Counted from the first letter of the stretch, positions 34,440-43,881 are shown. The stretch: 64,000 nt of DNA from an uncultured Desulfovibrio sp. (GCA_913063155.1 CAJXYU010000003.1:310001-374000), one strand, 5' to 3'. The notes: generated by a model not told the origin, from the letters alone. Translations and numbers: made by a program.

Positions 34440-37400
34440 ATGGAACTGAAAGGCGTAGTTTTTGACCTGGACGGAGTCATCACCAGAACCGCGAAAGTCC
34501 ATGCCCAGTCATGGGAAGAAGCGTTCAACCAACTACTTAAACTTCGGGCGGAACAGGACAAGGTGCCTTTCCAGCCCTTTGACCGCATCCACGACTACCA
34601 CAACTACGTGGACGGCAAACCCCGCTTCGAGGGCGTCCTGAGCTTCCTCAAATCCCGCAACATTCAGCTCCCTCCAGGCACCCCCGAAGACGAACCGAGC
34701 CTGGACAGCATCTGCGGCGTGGGTAATCTCAAAAACGAAATATTCCAAGAGATTCTGCGCAGAGAAGGCCCCGAGGTCTTTCAAAGCTCGGTGGACATGG
34801 TCCACGAACTCATGCGGCGCGGCATCCAGGTGGCCATCGCCACCTCCAGCCGCAACTGCCAGCTGGTGTTGCAGCTCGCAGGCATGGAAGACCTGTTCGA
34901 GGTCAAAGTGGACGGCCTCGTTTCGGCCAAACTGGAACTCAAGGGCAAGCCCGACCCGGACATCTTCATCACTGCAGCCAAGGAACTGGGACTCACCCCA
35001 GGCCAGTGCATTGTGGTGGAAGACGCCATCTCGGGCGTACAGGCCGGCCGCGCGGGAAACTTCGGCATGACCCTGGGCGTGGCCCGCAATGTGGCGGGCG
35101 AGCTGCTCAAGCGGTTCGGCGCGGACATGGTGGTCACCGACCTTTCGGAAATCACCGTGGACGACATGATCGAATGGTTCGAGTCCGGCATGGCCACGGA
35201 CGACTGGTTTCTGACCTACAACGCATTCGATCCCGGTGATGAAAAACTGCGTGAGACCCTGACCACGGTGGGCAACGGCTACCTCGGTACGCGCGGCACG
35301 TACGAATGCGAAAACGCCTCCTACTACTTCTATCCCGGCACCTACATTGCGGGCATCTTCAACAAGGTGCCCAGCAAGGTGCAAGGACGCGAGATCTGGA
35401 ACAACGATTTCGTCAATTGCCCCAATTGGCTGCTGGTCGAGTTCAAAGTGGGCAACGGCGAATTCATGAGCCCCATGTCCATGGAAATTCTCAGCTACTG
35501 CCACAGCCTGAACATGCGCGAGGCGATCGTGGAGCGGCACATGGTGGTCAAGGACAAGGTGGGTCGTATCACGAGGGTTTCCAGCAAACGCTTCGTAAGC
35601 ATGTCGGATCCGCACCTGTGCGTACTCAAATTTGATTTCAACCCGCTCAACTATTCGGGAAAAATCACCATCCGCTCGGCCATAGACGGCAACGTCATCA
35701 ACGGAGGCGTGGCCCGCTACAGCTCACTGACCTCAAAGCACCTGAGCCGCGTGGCTGGGGGCAAGATCGGAGACGGCGCCTACCTGCACGTGGAAACCAG
35801 CCATTCCCGCTACCAAATCGTGACCACGGCTCGGACACAACTGCTCGAGAACAACAAACCCATGGCGCTCAAGAAACGGGTTTTCCAGGAAAAGGCAAAA
35901 GTTGTTGAGGAAGTGAAATTCATAGCCGAAGAAAACAACAGCTATTCCCTGGAAAAATTCGTGGACATCCGCACTTCGCTGGACCACGACGCAACTGAGG
36001 AACTTCAGGTTCAGGGAATGGAATCCCTGCAGGAGGTCAAGACCTTCCAGGGGGCGTACGGACCCCATATCCGCGCCTGGGCGGCCCTGTGGAACAAGGC
36101 CGACATCCGTTTGGACGGCGACCGCTTCGTGCAGCGCGTACTGCGGCTGCACACCTACCACCTGCTGGTGACCGCCAGCCCCCACAACATGCACATAGAC
36201 GCCGGCATGCCCGCGCGCGGCCTGAGTGGAGAAGCCTATCGCGGCCATATTTTCTGGGACGAAGTCTACATTCAGCCCTTCTTCGACGTCCACTTTCCCA
36301 TGGTATCCAAGGCCCTGCTCAAGTACCGCTTCAAAAGGCTGGATGCGGCCCGCACCTACGCCCGTGAAAACGGTTACCTGGGGGCCATGTACCCCTGGCA
36401 GACCGCGGACGACGGTTCCGAAGAAACCCAGGAAATCCACTACAACCCGGAATCCAAGAAATGGGGGCCGGATCTCTCCCGTCGCCAGCGCCACGTTTCC
36501 ATCGCCGTGTTCGTTAATGCCTGGCGTTATGTGGAAATGACCGGGGACCGTACTTTCCTCAAAAAATACGGTGCAGAGCTCATGCTCGACATCGCCCGGT
36601 TCTGGGGCGACATCGCCCAGTACGACGAAGACACCGGCAAGTATCACATCTCAGGGGTCATGGGGCCTGACGAATTCCATGAAAAGCTGCCCGGTGCAAA
36701 GGAAGCGGGGCTCAAGGACAACGCCTACACCAACATCATGGTGGTCTGGATAATGGAAAAGTCTCTGAGATTGCTCAAGGACCTGCCGCCCAAAGCCCTG
36801 GCCACTGTACGCAACCGCATCGGCCTGACCGACAAGGAAATCGAAAAATGGCAGGACATGACCACCAAGATGAATGTGATCATGACCGAGGACGGCATCA
36901 TCAGCCAGTTCGACGGCTACATGGCCCTCAAGGAACTGGATTGGGAAAGCTACAGGAAACGGTTCTACTCCATCCATCGCATGGACCGCATCCTCAAGGC
37001 CGAGGGCGATACCCCGGACAACTACAAGGTGGCCAAGCAAGCCGACGTGCTCATGACCTGGTACCTCATCGAACCGGGCGAGGTGGCCCGCATTCTCAAA
37101 CAACTCGGCTGCGAGGTGGACGACCCCGTCAAGCTGCTGCGACGCAATTACGACTATTACGAACAGCGCACCAGCCACGGCTCCACCCTGTCCAAGGTGG
37201 TTCATTCGGTCATCGCCGGCCACATCTATCCCAGCGACGTGGCCTGGGACTGGTTCATGGAAGCCATGCGCTCGGATATCTTCGATACCCAGGGCGGCAC
37301 CACCATAGAAGGCATCCACACCGGTGTCATGGCCGGGACTCTGGAAGTCATCAAGCAGGACTTCGCCGGCCTGGACCTGTCCGGCAAAACCGTGTCCATC

Positions 37401-37607
37401 AATCCGGATCTGCCGCCCCACTGGGAGTCCATGACCTTCAAGTTCTGCCACCGAAAGAAGTGGTATCACGTGACATTGACCCAGGACGTGCTCAACCTGT
37501 GCGTCTCCGGCAAGACCGGCAAAAGGGAGGTGCGCGTCAAAGTGGCGGGCAAGGTTCACCGGTTGCAACAGGACCTGCCCTTCGAGTTCCCCCTCAATGA
37601 AAAGTAG
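34440..37607 (+). CDS. Fusion of beta-phosphoglucomutase and GH65 disaccharide phosphorylase
   Basis: 1055 residues. The N-terminal domain (1 to about 235) is a HAD-type beta-phosphoglucomutase with FDLDGVITRTAKVHAQSW and VVEDAISGVQAG. From about 250 on it is a GH65 enzyme, with TVGNGYLGTRG near its start and the catalytic acid near Glu744 in GVMGPDEFHE. GH65 phosphorylases split trehalose, maltose, kojibiose or nigerose to glucose and beta-glucose-1-phosphate, which the fused mutase turns into glucose-6-phosphate. Substrate channelling is a fair inference. The neighbouring phosphatase-like gene favours trehalose. Confidence 0.9.
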   Translation: MELKGVVFDLDGVITRTAKVHAQSWEEAFNQLLKLRAEQDKVPFQPFDRIHDYHNYVDGKPRFEGVLSFLKSRNIQLPPGTPEDEPSLDSICGVGNLKNEIFQEILRREGPEVFQSSVDMVHELMRRGIQVAIATSSRNCQLVLQLAGMEDLFEVKVDGLVSAKLELKGKPDPDIFITAAKELGLTPGQCIVVEDAISGVQAGRAGNFGMTLGVARNVAGELLKRFGADMVVTDLSEITVDDMIEWFESGMATDDWFLTYNAFDPGDEKLRETLTTVGNGYLGTRGTYECENASYYFYPGTYIAGIFNKVPSKVQGREIWNNDFVNCPNWLLVEFKVGNGEFMSPMSMEILSYCHSLNMREAIVERHMVVKDKVGRITRVSSKRFVSMSDPHLCVLKFDFNPLNYSGKITIRSAIDGNVINGGVARYSSLTSKHLSRVAGGKIGDGAYLHVETSHSRYQIVTTARTQLLENNKPMALKKRVFQEKAKVVEEVKFIAEENNSYSLEKFVDIRTSLDHDATEELQVQGMESLQEVKTFQGAYGPHIRAWAALWNKADIRLDGDRFVQRVLRLHTYHLLVTASPHNMHIDAGMPARGLSGEAYRGHIFWDEVYIQPFFDVHFPMVSKALLKYRFKRLDAARTYARENGYLGAMYPWQTADDGSEETQEIHYNPESKKWGPDLSRRQRHVSIAVFVNAWRYVEMTGDRTFLKKYGAELMLDIARFWGDIAQYDEDTGKYHISGVMGPDEFHEKLPGAKEAGLKDNAYTNIMVVWIMEKSLRLLKDLPPKALATVRNRIGLTDKEIEKWQDMTTKMNVIMTEDGIISQFDGYMALKELDWESYRKRFYSIHRMDRILKAEGDTPDNYKVAKQADVLMTWYLIEPGEVARILKQLGCEVDDPVKLLRRNYDYYEQRTSHGSTLSKVVHSVIAGHIYPSDVAWDWFMEAMRSDIFDTQGGTTIEGIHTGVMAGTLEVIKQDFAGLDLSGKTVSINPDLPPHWESMTFKFCHRKKWYHVTLTQDVLNLCVSGKTGKREVRVKVAGKVHRLQQDLPFEFPLNEK

Positions 37608-37618
37608 AGGAACGCACG

Positions 37619-37644
37619 GAAACGGGAGCCGCGGCTCCCGTTTC
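37619..37644 (+). terminator. Terminator after the GH65 fusion
   Basis: GAAACGGGAGCC-GC-GGCTCCCGTTTC, 12-bp arms, followed by TCATG; its A/T ends make it usable on both strands. Confidence 0.75.
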
Positions 37645-37733
37645 TCATGTTCATCCAGGTGCTCAAAGTTCATCGAACCCCGCTGCCAAGGCAACGAGGG
37701 GGATTGAAGGGTGGAGGTTCCCGAAAGGGAACT

Positions 37734-37901
37734 CTACCGGAGGGTGTTGATATCGAGAGGCATTCCGCAGCATGGGCAGAGGCGGACTGCCGAAACGATC
37801 TTCTTGTCAGCAATCATGAAAATCGGATTACGGGCGGATTTGACGTTGCTGCCGTACCGAACCAAAACCATCTTCCCGCAAGTGCAAAAACGTTCCTGCA
37901 T
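37734..37901 (-). CDS. Small zinc-ribbon protein (55 residues)
   Basis: The ORF track lists a 93-residue frame, but ATG 37901 is preceded by AAAGGAG and gives a clean Cys-rich peptide: MQERFCTCGKMVLVRYGSN through LCPCCGMPLDI. The two pairs CTC and CPCC can bind one zinc ion. Unrecognised as a named family. A TTGACA/TATGAG promoter whose -35 box sits in a perfect palindrome lies upstream, and the adjacent S24 repressor gene has a similar site, so it may be controlled by that repressor. Confidence 0.55.
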   Translation of the reverse strand: MQERFCTCGKMVLVRYGSNVKSARNPIFMIADKKIVSAVRLCPCCGMPLDINTLR

Positions 37902-37963
37902 GACCTCTGCTCCTTTATGCTTCAAAGAAAGTTTTCTTTTCTCGTCAACCAACCATGCATCAC

Positions 37964-37992
37964 TCATAAACAGCCGATTGACATATGTCAAT
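37964..37992 (-). promoter_or_regulatory. Promoter with palindromic operator for the zinc-ribbon gene
   Basis: Minus-strand TTGACA (37992-37987), 17-base spacer, TATGAG (37969-37964). The -35 box lies within the perfect palindrome TTGACATATGTCAA (37979-37992), a good repressor site. Confidence 0.6.
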
Positions 37993-38041
37993 ATAAAATT
38001 GACATCGGTTAGCATAAAAATACAAAATTATTTTCGACAAT

Positions 38042-38067
38042 AAAAAAGGGCGGCTTCAGCCGCCCTC
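38042..38067 (-). terminator. Terminator of the S24 repressor gene
   Basis: GGGCGGC-TGAA-GCCGCCC on the minus strand, followed by TTTTTTATTG. Confidence 0.85.
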
Positions 38068-38089
38068 TCAAAGACATATGAAGAGGCCG

Positions 38090-38755
38090 TTACCGGTATT
38101 CCCGGCTGACCCAGAGCACCTTGCCGATGATGCGAACCGTGTTCAGTTCGTCGCCGGTCAAGTGAATGGGAGAATAATCCGTGTTGTCACTGTGCAGCAC
38201 CAGTGTGCCGGGCAGGCGTTCCACGCGCTTGACCATGACCGTGTCCTCCACGCCAACGGCGTACATACCGCCTGAAAGCACGTCGTTCTTGGACTGATCG
38301 ATAAGCACATCGTCACCTTCCCTCAGTTCGGGCTCCATACTGTTGCCCACCACTTCCATGATGACCATGTTGCGCGGGTTACCGCGGGCATGCAGCCATT
38401 CGGTGCGGAAGGAATGATACCCCTCGACGCTGCCTTCGGTCTCGAAGGAGCCGCCGCCCGCGCTCAGTCGGGCGCGCACCTTGGGGACGCGTTCATAACA
38501 CAGTCCTTCCTCATCCGCATGAGAGGAACCGGACCGGGCCTGTGGCTCTCCCCTGCCTGTCTCCAGCCAGATGGGATCGAGCTCGAACTTGGAAGCAAGA
38601 TCCAAAATCCAGCGCGGAGGCACGGAATCCTTTTTCTTCACCAGGGAAACCGCAGCCCTTCCCAGGCCCAGCACGCGGGCCAGGTCGGACTGGTTGCGGA
38701 TATTACTTGCCGAACGAAGCCGCTCAAAAAAACCGTCAAAACCGATGTTGCTCAT
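38090..38755 (-). CDS. S24-family (CI/LexA-like) autoproteolytic repressor
   Basis: 221 residues from ATG 38755 (the track adds 16 residues). An N-terminal helix-turn-helix (NQSDLARVLGLGRAAVSLVK) is joined to a C-terminal S24 peptidase domain with the nucleophile serine in VVGNSMEPELREGDDVLID and the catalytic lysine in DTVMVKRVERL. A cleavage-type linker lies around residues 70-100, rich in small residues. Such proteins self-cleave when RecA is activated or act as phage-type repressors. No prophage is visible, so this is a chromosomal stress repressor or a remnant. Operators resembling its own upstream site lie near the zinc-ribbon gene. Confidence 0.85.
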   Translation of the reverse strand: MSNIGFDGFFERLRSASNIRNQSDLARVLGLGRAAVSLVKKKDSVPPRWILDLASKFELDPIWLETGRGEPQARSGSSHADEEGLCYERVPKVRARLSAGGGSFETEGSVEGYHSFRTEWLHARGNPRNMVIMEVVGNSMEPELREGDDVLIDQSKNDVLSGGMYAVGVEDTVMVKRVERLPGTLVLHSDNTDYSPIHLTGDELNTVRIIGKVLWVSREYR

Positions 38756-38807
38756 TGTCGCTGCCTTGTTGTCTACTTGCAGTTGCCCATAAGTCAACCA
38801 CAAATAA

Positions 38808-38820
38808 ACACATGTGTCAA
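38808..38820. promoter_or_regulatory. Operator-like site upstream of the S24 repressor
   Basis: Minus strand TTGACACATGTGT, containing the palindrome ACACATGTGT (38808-38817). It shares TTGACAyATGT with the palindrome upstream of the zinc-ribbon gene, consistent with one repressor acting on both. A TATAAT (38832-38827) lies nearby on the same strand. Confidence 0.5.
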
Positions 38821-38952
38821 TATCGAATTATATTTTCGTCATCGTTGCATGCGGGAGGCAAGAGAAAGCCGGCCCGCAGCGTATTTGCAATACGGGCAAA
38901 CCTGGCTTTTCGTGCAGCAACAAAGCAGACGGGCTCTTATCGCAGCCTTGCA

Positions 38953-41139
38953 TTAAACCAGATCCTTGTAGTCCATAGCTGCGGCCGCCACTGACCGAAG
39001 CACGAAGGTCAGCTCCAGCCGCTCCAGGTCGGCGTATTCCAGCAGAACCTCGACTTCCTGACCGATAGTAAAAGCCCGGCCGGTGCGTTCGCCCACAAGC
39101 ATCTCCCGATGCGGCCAGTAGGCGTAGTAGTCATCGTCCATGCTGGAAAGCCGGATCATGCCTTCTGCCATTTCCTCCTTGAGTTCGACGCGAAAACCGA
39201 AATCCATGATCTGGGAAATGACGCCCATGAAGGTCTTGCCGACCTTGTTGCGCATGTAGAGGACGGAAAGACGCTTGTAGATTTCGCGCTCGGCTTCCAT
39301 GGCCGTCCGCTCGCGGCCGGAAAGATTGCCGGCGACCTTGTGCATCTTCTTGCCGCCGGGAATGGTCATGGGCGCGTCGCTGGTGCTCAAGGCGGTCTTG
39401 ACCAGCCGATGCACCACGAGATCCGCATAACGACGGATGGGCGAGGTAAAATGACAATAGCAATCCGAAGCCAGGCCGAAATGCCCCTCGTTGACCGGAG
39501 AGTACTTGGCCTGCTTCATGGACCGCAGCAACAGGCGGTTGACCACGAACTCGCGGGATGTTCCCTCCACCTTGTGAATGAGCTCCTGCAGGGCCTTGGG
39601 AGTCATGGACCTGGGCCGCTCAATGTCCGGGTCGGTCAGCTGCAGGAACCGGAACAGGTTCATGAGCTTTTCCTCGTCCGCATCCGGGTGGATGCGAAAC
39701 ATGCACGGCAGGCCCTCCTCCACCAGGAACCGGGCCACGGCCTCGTTGGCCGCGATCATGAATTCCTCGATGATCTGATGCCCGAAATGGCGGCGGGACG
39801 GATGGATGGCCTCGATCCTGCCGTCACCGGAAATTTGCGCCACGGGCTCCGGCAACTCGAATTCCAGGCTCCCGCGCTGACTGCGCAGGGTGTTGATCTT
39901 GCGGGCAAGCTCCTCACACAATTCCAGCATGGGCATCAGGCTCCCGTCGATGGCCGCACGGGCCTCAGGCTTTTTGTCCAGGACGGCGTCCCTGATCTGG
40001 GTATAGGTCAGCCGCGCATGGCTTCTGATGACCGCCGCGAACAACCGCGCGTTTTTGACCACACCCTTTGCGGACATGTCCATGACCACGCCCATGGAAA
40101 GACGCGGCACGTCGGGATTGAGGCTACACAGGCCGTTGGAAAGATTTTCCGGAAACATGGGCTCCACGGACATGGGGAAATAATAGGAATTGCCGCGCTC
40201 CAGGGCTTCGCGATCCAGCGCCGAGCCTTCGGGAACGTAGTGAGCCACGTCCGCGATGGCCACCCAGAGCTTGTAGCCCTTGCCGCTGCGCTCCACAAAG
40301 ACCGCATCGTCAAAGTCCCTGGCCGTTTCACCGTCGATGGTCACAAACGGGATGTTGCGTAGATCCTCGCGGCCCTCGAAATCCTCTTCGGAGGGCAGTT
40401 CGGGCAGCATCTCGGCCTCGGCCAACGCATCGGACTGGAACCGGGTGCGGATATTGTGATTGGACTTGACCAGGGCTTCCTGCACGCGCGCGTCGGTTTC
40501 CGGGCCCAGCTTTTCCACCAGCTCCCCTTCCCACATGAAACGGTCCAGCTGTTCTCCCGGCACACACTGGGCGATGTCTCCACGTTCCAGTTCCATGTCC
40601 GAGGGTGCAGTGACGATCATGCCGAAATCCAGTTTGGGATCGGTGGGCCGAGCCGCCCAATCGTTATCGCCCAGGGGCTTGAAGACCTTGACCGGCAACA
40701 ATTCACGGCCACGCTCCAGCACGCGGACGATGCGGCCCTCGGCGCTCTTCCTGCCCCGACGCTCGCTGATGACGGCGCAGGAAACGCGATCACCGTGCCA
40801 TGCGCCGCCCAGGTTCTTCTGATGAATGAAGATATCGTTGCGCCGCACGTCGTCCGGAATGACGAAGCCCATGCCCGACCGGGTCATTTCCAACCGTCCG
40901 GAAACAAGGTTCATGGCCCCGGCCAGACCGTATGCCCGACGGATGCGGATGAGTTTACCCGCACGCACCAGGTCCTTGAGCAAATCCTTGAGAGGGCGTT
41001 TGTCGGTCTTGCGGAGTTTCATGCGCCGGGTGATCTCGGCGCGGGAAAGGGGCTGACGGGCGTCCTTGAACAGCCTGAGCAGGCTTTCCGAAGTCAAGGG
41101 CATGCTCCGGGGCTGTTTCTTTCTAGTCTTGCGTGCCAT
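38953..41139 (-). CDS. rnr: Ribonuclease R (3'-5' exoribonuclease)
   Basis: 728 residues starting at ATG 41139, preceded by GGGGAGG; the track's extra 56 residues overlap lpxK and are not expected. Layout: an N-terminal winged helix/basic segment, cold-shock-like OB domains, the RNB catalytic domain (about 240-560) with FVTIDGETARDFDDAVFVE (metal-binding aspartates) and FTSPIRRYADLVVHR, and a C-terminal S1 domain (about 640-720). It degrades structured RNA processively. It overlaps lpxK by 17 bases. Confidence 0.93.
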   Translation of the reverse strand: MARKTRKKQPRSMPLTSESLLRLFKDARQPLSRAEITRRMKLRKTDKRPLKDLLKDLVRAGKLIRIRRAYGLAGAMNLVSGRLEMTRSGMGFVIPDDVRRNDIFIHQKNLGGAWHGDRVSCAVISERRGRKSAEGRIVRVLERGRELLPVKVFKPLGDNDWAARPTDPKLDFGMIVTAPSDMELERGDIAQCVPGEQLDRFMWEGELVEKLGPETDARVQEALVKSNHNIRTRFQSDALAEAEMLPELPSEEDFEGREDLRNIPFVTIDGETARDFDDAVFVERSGKGYKLWVAIADVAHYVPEGSALDREALERGNSYYFPMSVEPMFPENLSNGLCSLNPDVPRLSMGVVMDMSAKGVVKNARLFAAVIRSHARLTYTQIRDAVLDKKPEARAAIDGSLMPMLELCEELARKINTLRSQRGSLEFELPEPVAQISGDGRIEAIHPSRRHFGHQIIEEFMIAANEAVARFLVEEGLPCMFRIHPDADEEKLMNLFRFLQLTDPDIERPRSMTPKALQELIHKVEGTSREFVVNRLLLRSMKQAKYSPVNEGHFGLASDCYCHFTSPIRRYADLVVHRLVKTALSTSDAPMTIPGGKKMHKVAGNLSGRERTAMEAEREIYKRLSVLYMRNKVGKTFMGVISQIMDFGFRVELKEEMAEGMIRLSSMDDDYYAYWPHREMLVGERTGRAFTIGQEVEVLLEYADLERLELTFVLRSVAAAAMDYKDLV

Positions 41140-42292
41140 GGTCCTCCCCGGCGTTCTCGTCGTATTCGTGGCCGGAGTTGTTTTCCCCTGTGGCGGCTCC
41201 CATGACCGGGAGTTCCTGCACCAGGGTGTTGAAACGGCGGCTCCACCACGCGCCGAACTTGACCCGCTGGGCAAAGTACGACGGCCCGAAATCCACACGG
41301 GTGTCAAAAGCCCAAAAGTCGAGGGTACACATGGGGCCGAGCTTGACCGCGTCCTTCTGGGTGCAGAGGATAAACTTGGCTTTTTTGCGTTTGGCCGTGG
41401 CGATGATGTCCAGAACGTCGGTCTTGGTGTAGGTGTGGTGGTCCCGGTAGACCATGTGATCCACGGGCTTGTAATTGAAATACTTCACTGCCGCCCGGTG
41501 CACCTGTTTGGGGTCGCCGATGCCGGAGACCAACAGGAACGGCTCGCCGAAAAAATCCTTTTCGGACTTGCCTGTCAGCACCTGCACAAACCCTTTCGGA
41601 GACAGGGAAAAGCTGAACACAGGCCGGTTGTACTGCTCCAGGCGCTTATGGATATGCTCCCCGAGCTTTTCGAAATACTCGGGCGAACTCTTGATCATGA
41701 AGCAGTCCGCCCTGCGCAGGGCCGTGTAATCCTCACGCCAGGCACCTGCCGGGATGACCCTGTTCCAGTGCTGGGCCAGATCCGAGGGCCGCAGCAGCAC
41801 GATGTCGGCATGGCGCTTCACGGCCATATGCTGAAACCCGTCATCCAAGACCACCAGCCTGGGGTTGAAATGCTCGAAAAGCCACTTGCCGCCACGGGTG
41901 CGCACCGGGTCCACGACGATACGCGCCTCGGGGTATTCCTTGGCCAGCATCAGGGGCTCGTCCCCGGCCTCTTCCACCAGGTTGCCGGGTTGCACATGAA
42001 AAGGATAGGCGGCTGGCTTGGCGCGATAACCCCGGGTAAGAACCCCGGCCTCCAGGCCCCGATTGGCGGCCCATTTGAGCAGCCAGCCGGCCATGGGCGT
42101 CTTGCCTGTTCCGCCCCAACTGACATTGCCCACGGAAACGGTCACCGCCGGAGCCTCCCACTGGGGAAAGACTCCCCGTGCATACAAACGGGAACGCAAC
42201 CGCATGATCCTGGCATTGAGCCAGGCCGCGGGTGCGAGCAAAGGGCGAAAGCGCTGCTGAAGTTCTTCTACGGGGCGGTACTGCTTGCTCAT
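41123..42292 (-). CDS. lpxK: Tetraacyldisaccharide 4'-kinase
   Basis: 389 residues from ATG 42292; the track's extra 32 residues are dropped because they are noise read from the terminator hairpin. The P-loop is VGNVSWGGTGKTPMAGWLLKW, followed by LTRGYRAKP and LDDGFQHMAVKRHADIVLLR, all typical of LpxK. It phosphorylates the 4' position of the lipid A disaccharide at the inner membrane, so the organism makes LPS. It overlaps rnr at its 3' end. The C-terminus (SGHEYDENAGEDHGTQD) is acidic and poorly conserved. Confidence 0.93.
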   Translation of the reverse strand: MSKQYRPVEELQQRFRPLLAPAAWLNARIMRLRSRLYARGVFPQWEAPAVTVSVGNVSWGGTGKTPMAGWLLKWAANRGLEAGVLTRGYRAKPAAYPFHVQPGNLVEEAGDEPLMLAKEYPEARIVVDPVRTRGGKWLFEHFNPRLVVLDDGFQHMAVKRHADIVLLRPSDLAQHWNRVIPAGAWREDYTALRRADCFMIKSSPEYFEKLGEHIHKRLEQYNRPVFSFSLSPKGFVQVLTGKSEKDFFGEPFLLVSGIGDPKQVHRAAVKYFNYKPVDHMVYRDHHTYTKTDVLDIIATAKRKKAKFILCTQKDAVKLGPMCTLDFWAFDTRVDFGPSYFAQRVKFGAWWSRRFNTLVQELPVMGAATGENNSGHEYDENAGEDHGTQD

Positions 42293-42296
42293 AAAG

Positions 42297-42324
42297 AAAA
42301 AAGGGAGGCCCGAAGGCCTCCCGG
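42297..42324 (-). terminator. Terminator of the BI-1 gene
   Basis: GGGAGGCC-TTCG-GGCCTCCC on the minus strand, followed by TTTTTTCTTTAT. Confidence 0.85.
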
Positions 42325-42332
42325 ATTGCGCC

Positions 42333-43064
42333 TTATCTTCTGTCGCCCAAGAGTCTGAGCAACATGAGGAAGAGGTTGATGAAGTCAAGGTACAGGGTCA
42401 GTGCGCCCAGGATCGAGCCGCGCCTGATGGCTGCCGCGTCGTTCGGCATGACCTCGCCCATGGTCTTGAACTTCTGGGTGTCGTAGGCTGTCAGGCCGGT
42501 GAAAAGCACCACGCCCACGCCGGAAATGACGAAGCTCATCATGGAGCTCTGCAGGAAGATGTTGACCACCATGGCGATGACCATGCCGATGAGCCCCATG
42601 AACAACAGGCTGCCCCAGGAGGTCAGGTCCTTCTTGGTCATGAGGCCGTAGAGGCTCATGGCTCCGAACATGCCCGCGGTGACGAAGAAGGTGGTGGCCA
42701 CGGACTGGGCGGTGTACATGAGAAGAATCGGGGCAATGGTCAGGCCGTTCATGCCGCTGTAGAGCAGGAACAGGCCGGTGGCCGTTCCCGGATTCATTCT
42801 GGCCACGCGGGCGGAGAGGTAGAAAACCACCCCCAACTCGGCCAGGATCAAACCGTAGAGCACGAACGGCGTACCCTGCGTGCCTGCGGCAAAATCCACG
42901 TTGAGCAGCAGCCCCAAGGCGGCCGGGGTGCGGGTCACCCACCAGGCCAACACCGCGGTCAGGGCCAGACCTGCGCCCATCCAGGCGTAGATGCCGCGCA
43001 TGAAGGCGTTGACCACCTCCACATTGGCGGCACGACTCGGATAAGAATTCGTGTAATTGTTCAT
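42333..43064 (-). CDS. Bax inhibitor-1/YccA family membrane protein
   Basis: 243 residues with seven predicted membrane helices. The conserved core GLIGMVIAMVVNIFLQS, FTGLTAYDTQKFKTMG and the C-terminal GALTLYLDFINLFLMLLRLLG are standard for BI-1/YccA (UPF0005) proteins. Some bacterial members are pH-gated calcium leak channels, others interact with FtsH; the activity here is not known. It precedes lpxK but ends in a strong terminator, so it is not in that operon. AAGAGGAAT lies upstream of the start. Confidence 0.9.
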   Translation of the reverse strand: MNNYTNSYPSRAANVEVVNAFMRGIYAWMGAGLALTAVLAWWVTRTPAALGLLLNVDFAAGTQGTPFVLYGLILAELGVVFYLSARVARMNPGTATGLFLLYSGMNGLTIAPILLMYTAQSVATTFFVTAGMFGAMSLYGLMTKKDLTSWGSLLFMGLIGMVIAMVVNIFLQSSMMSFVISGVGVVLFTGLTAYDTQKFKTMGEVMPNDAAAIRRGSILGALTLYLDFINLFLMLLRLLGDRR

Positions 43065-43164
43065 TTGGATTCCTCTTAATCTTTTTTCAAAATTCGGTCG
43101 GGACCCTGAGTCCCGAATCTCTTAAATAATCAGCTTTCTCAGGCATGGCAAGGGAATCCGGAGG

Positions 43165-43184
43165 AAAAAGGCGGAGCTTCCGCC
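43165..43184 (-). terminator. Terminator of the yccF-like gene
   Basis: GGCGGA-AGC-TCCGCC on the minus strand, followed by TTTTTCC. Confidence 0.7.
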
Positions 43185-43262
43185 CCACGCTCGCCCCTGC
43201 CTGCCTTTTCCCGGCATGGACTATTGCGATCCCGTATCAATTTGGCGAAACAACAGTGACGG

Positions 43263-43721
43263 TCAGCCGCGGCGCATCCTGTCGACGTAATCCGCCGCAT
43301 TGCCCTGGCGGGCGGCCTCGGCCACCTCGTAGGGAACAACGGTTTTGCCGATGGGAGCAAGCGAAATGGAAGCCAGCTTGAGGTGCTGAATGCCGAAGGG
43401 AATGCCGATGATGGTAATGAAGCAGGCCACGGCCGAAAGCACGTGCCCGATGGCCAGCCACAGGCCGAAAAGCAGAAACCAGATCACGTTGCCGATGAAG
43501 CCGAAAGGACTGGTGCCGATATCCTCGCGCCCGGTGAGTTCGTCGCGTCCGATGATGGTGCGTCCGAACGGGAAGAACGAGAACCCGGCGATGACGAAGC
43601 AGGCCCGGCCCCAGGGGATGCCGATGATGGAGATGAACATGAGCAGCCCGGCCAGCGCCCAGCCGATGCCCATGAAGATGCCGCCGAAAATGAACCAGAT
43701 GAAGTTCAGGATCATGCTCAT
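43263..43721 (-). CDS. YccF (DUF307) membrane protein
   Basis: 152 residues with two internal repeats, each a helical pair: IWFIFGGIFMGIGWALAGLL ... IIGIPWGRACF and VIWFLLFGLWLAIGHVLSAV ... IIGIPFGIQHL. This duplicated arrangement with IIGIP(W/F)G is the YccF/DUF307 signature; inner membrane, function unknown. AAGGAG lies eight bases before ATG 43721. It appears monocistronic. Confidence 0.88.
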   Translation of the reverse strand: MSMILNFIWFIFGGIFMGIGWALAGLLMFISIIGIPWGRACFVIAGFSFFPFGRTIIGRDELTGREDIGTSPFGFIGNVIWFLLFGLWLAIGHVLSAVACFITIIGIPFGIQHLKLASISLAPIGKTVVPYEVAEAARQGNAADYVDRMRRG

Positions 43722-43881
43722 TGTTCTTGCTCCTTATGGATGAAGTGCTTTTTCAAAATTACAGTAACCCGAATCCGGGCTGTTCAGAAAGGTTTGAGTG
43801 CCAGCGCAGCATAGTGGGACAATACGCGAGAATCCGGCTTATCCGCGGCAACGAAGCAGACGAGCCTTTGTGGACTCCTCG

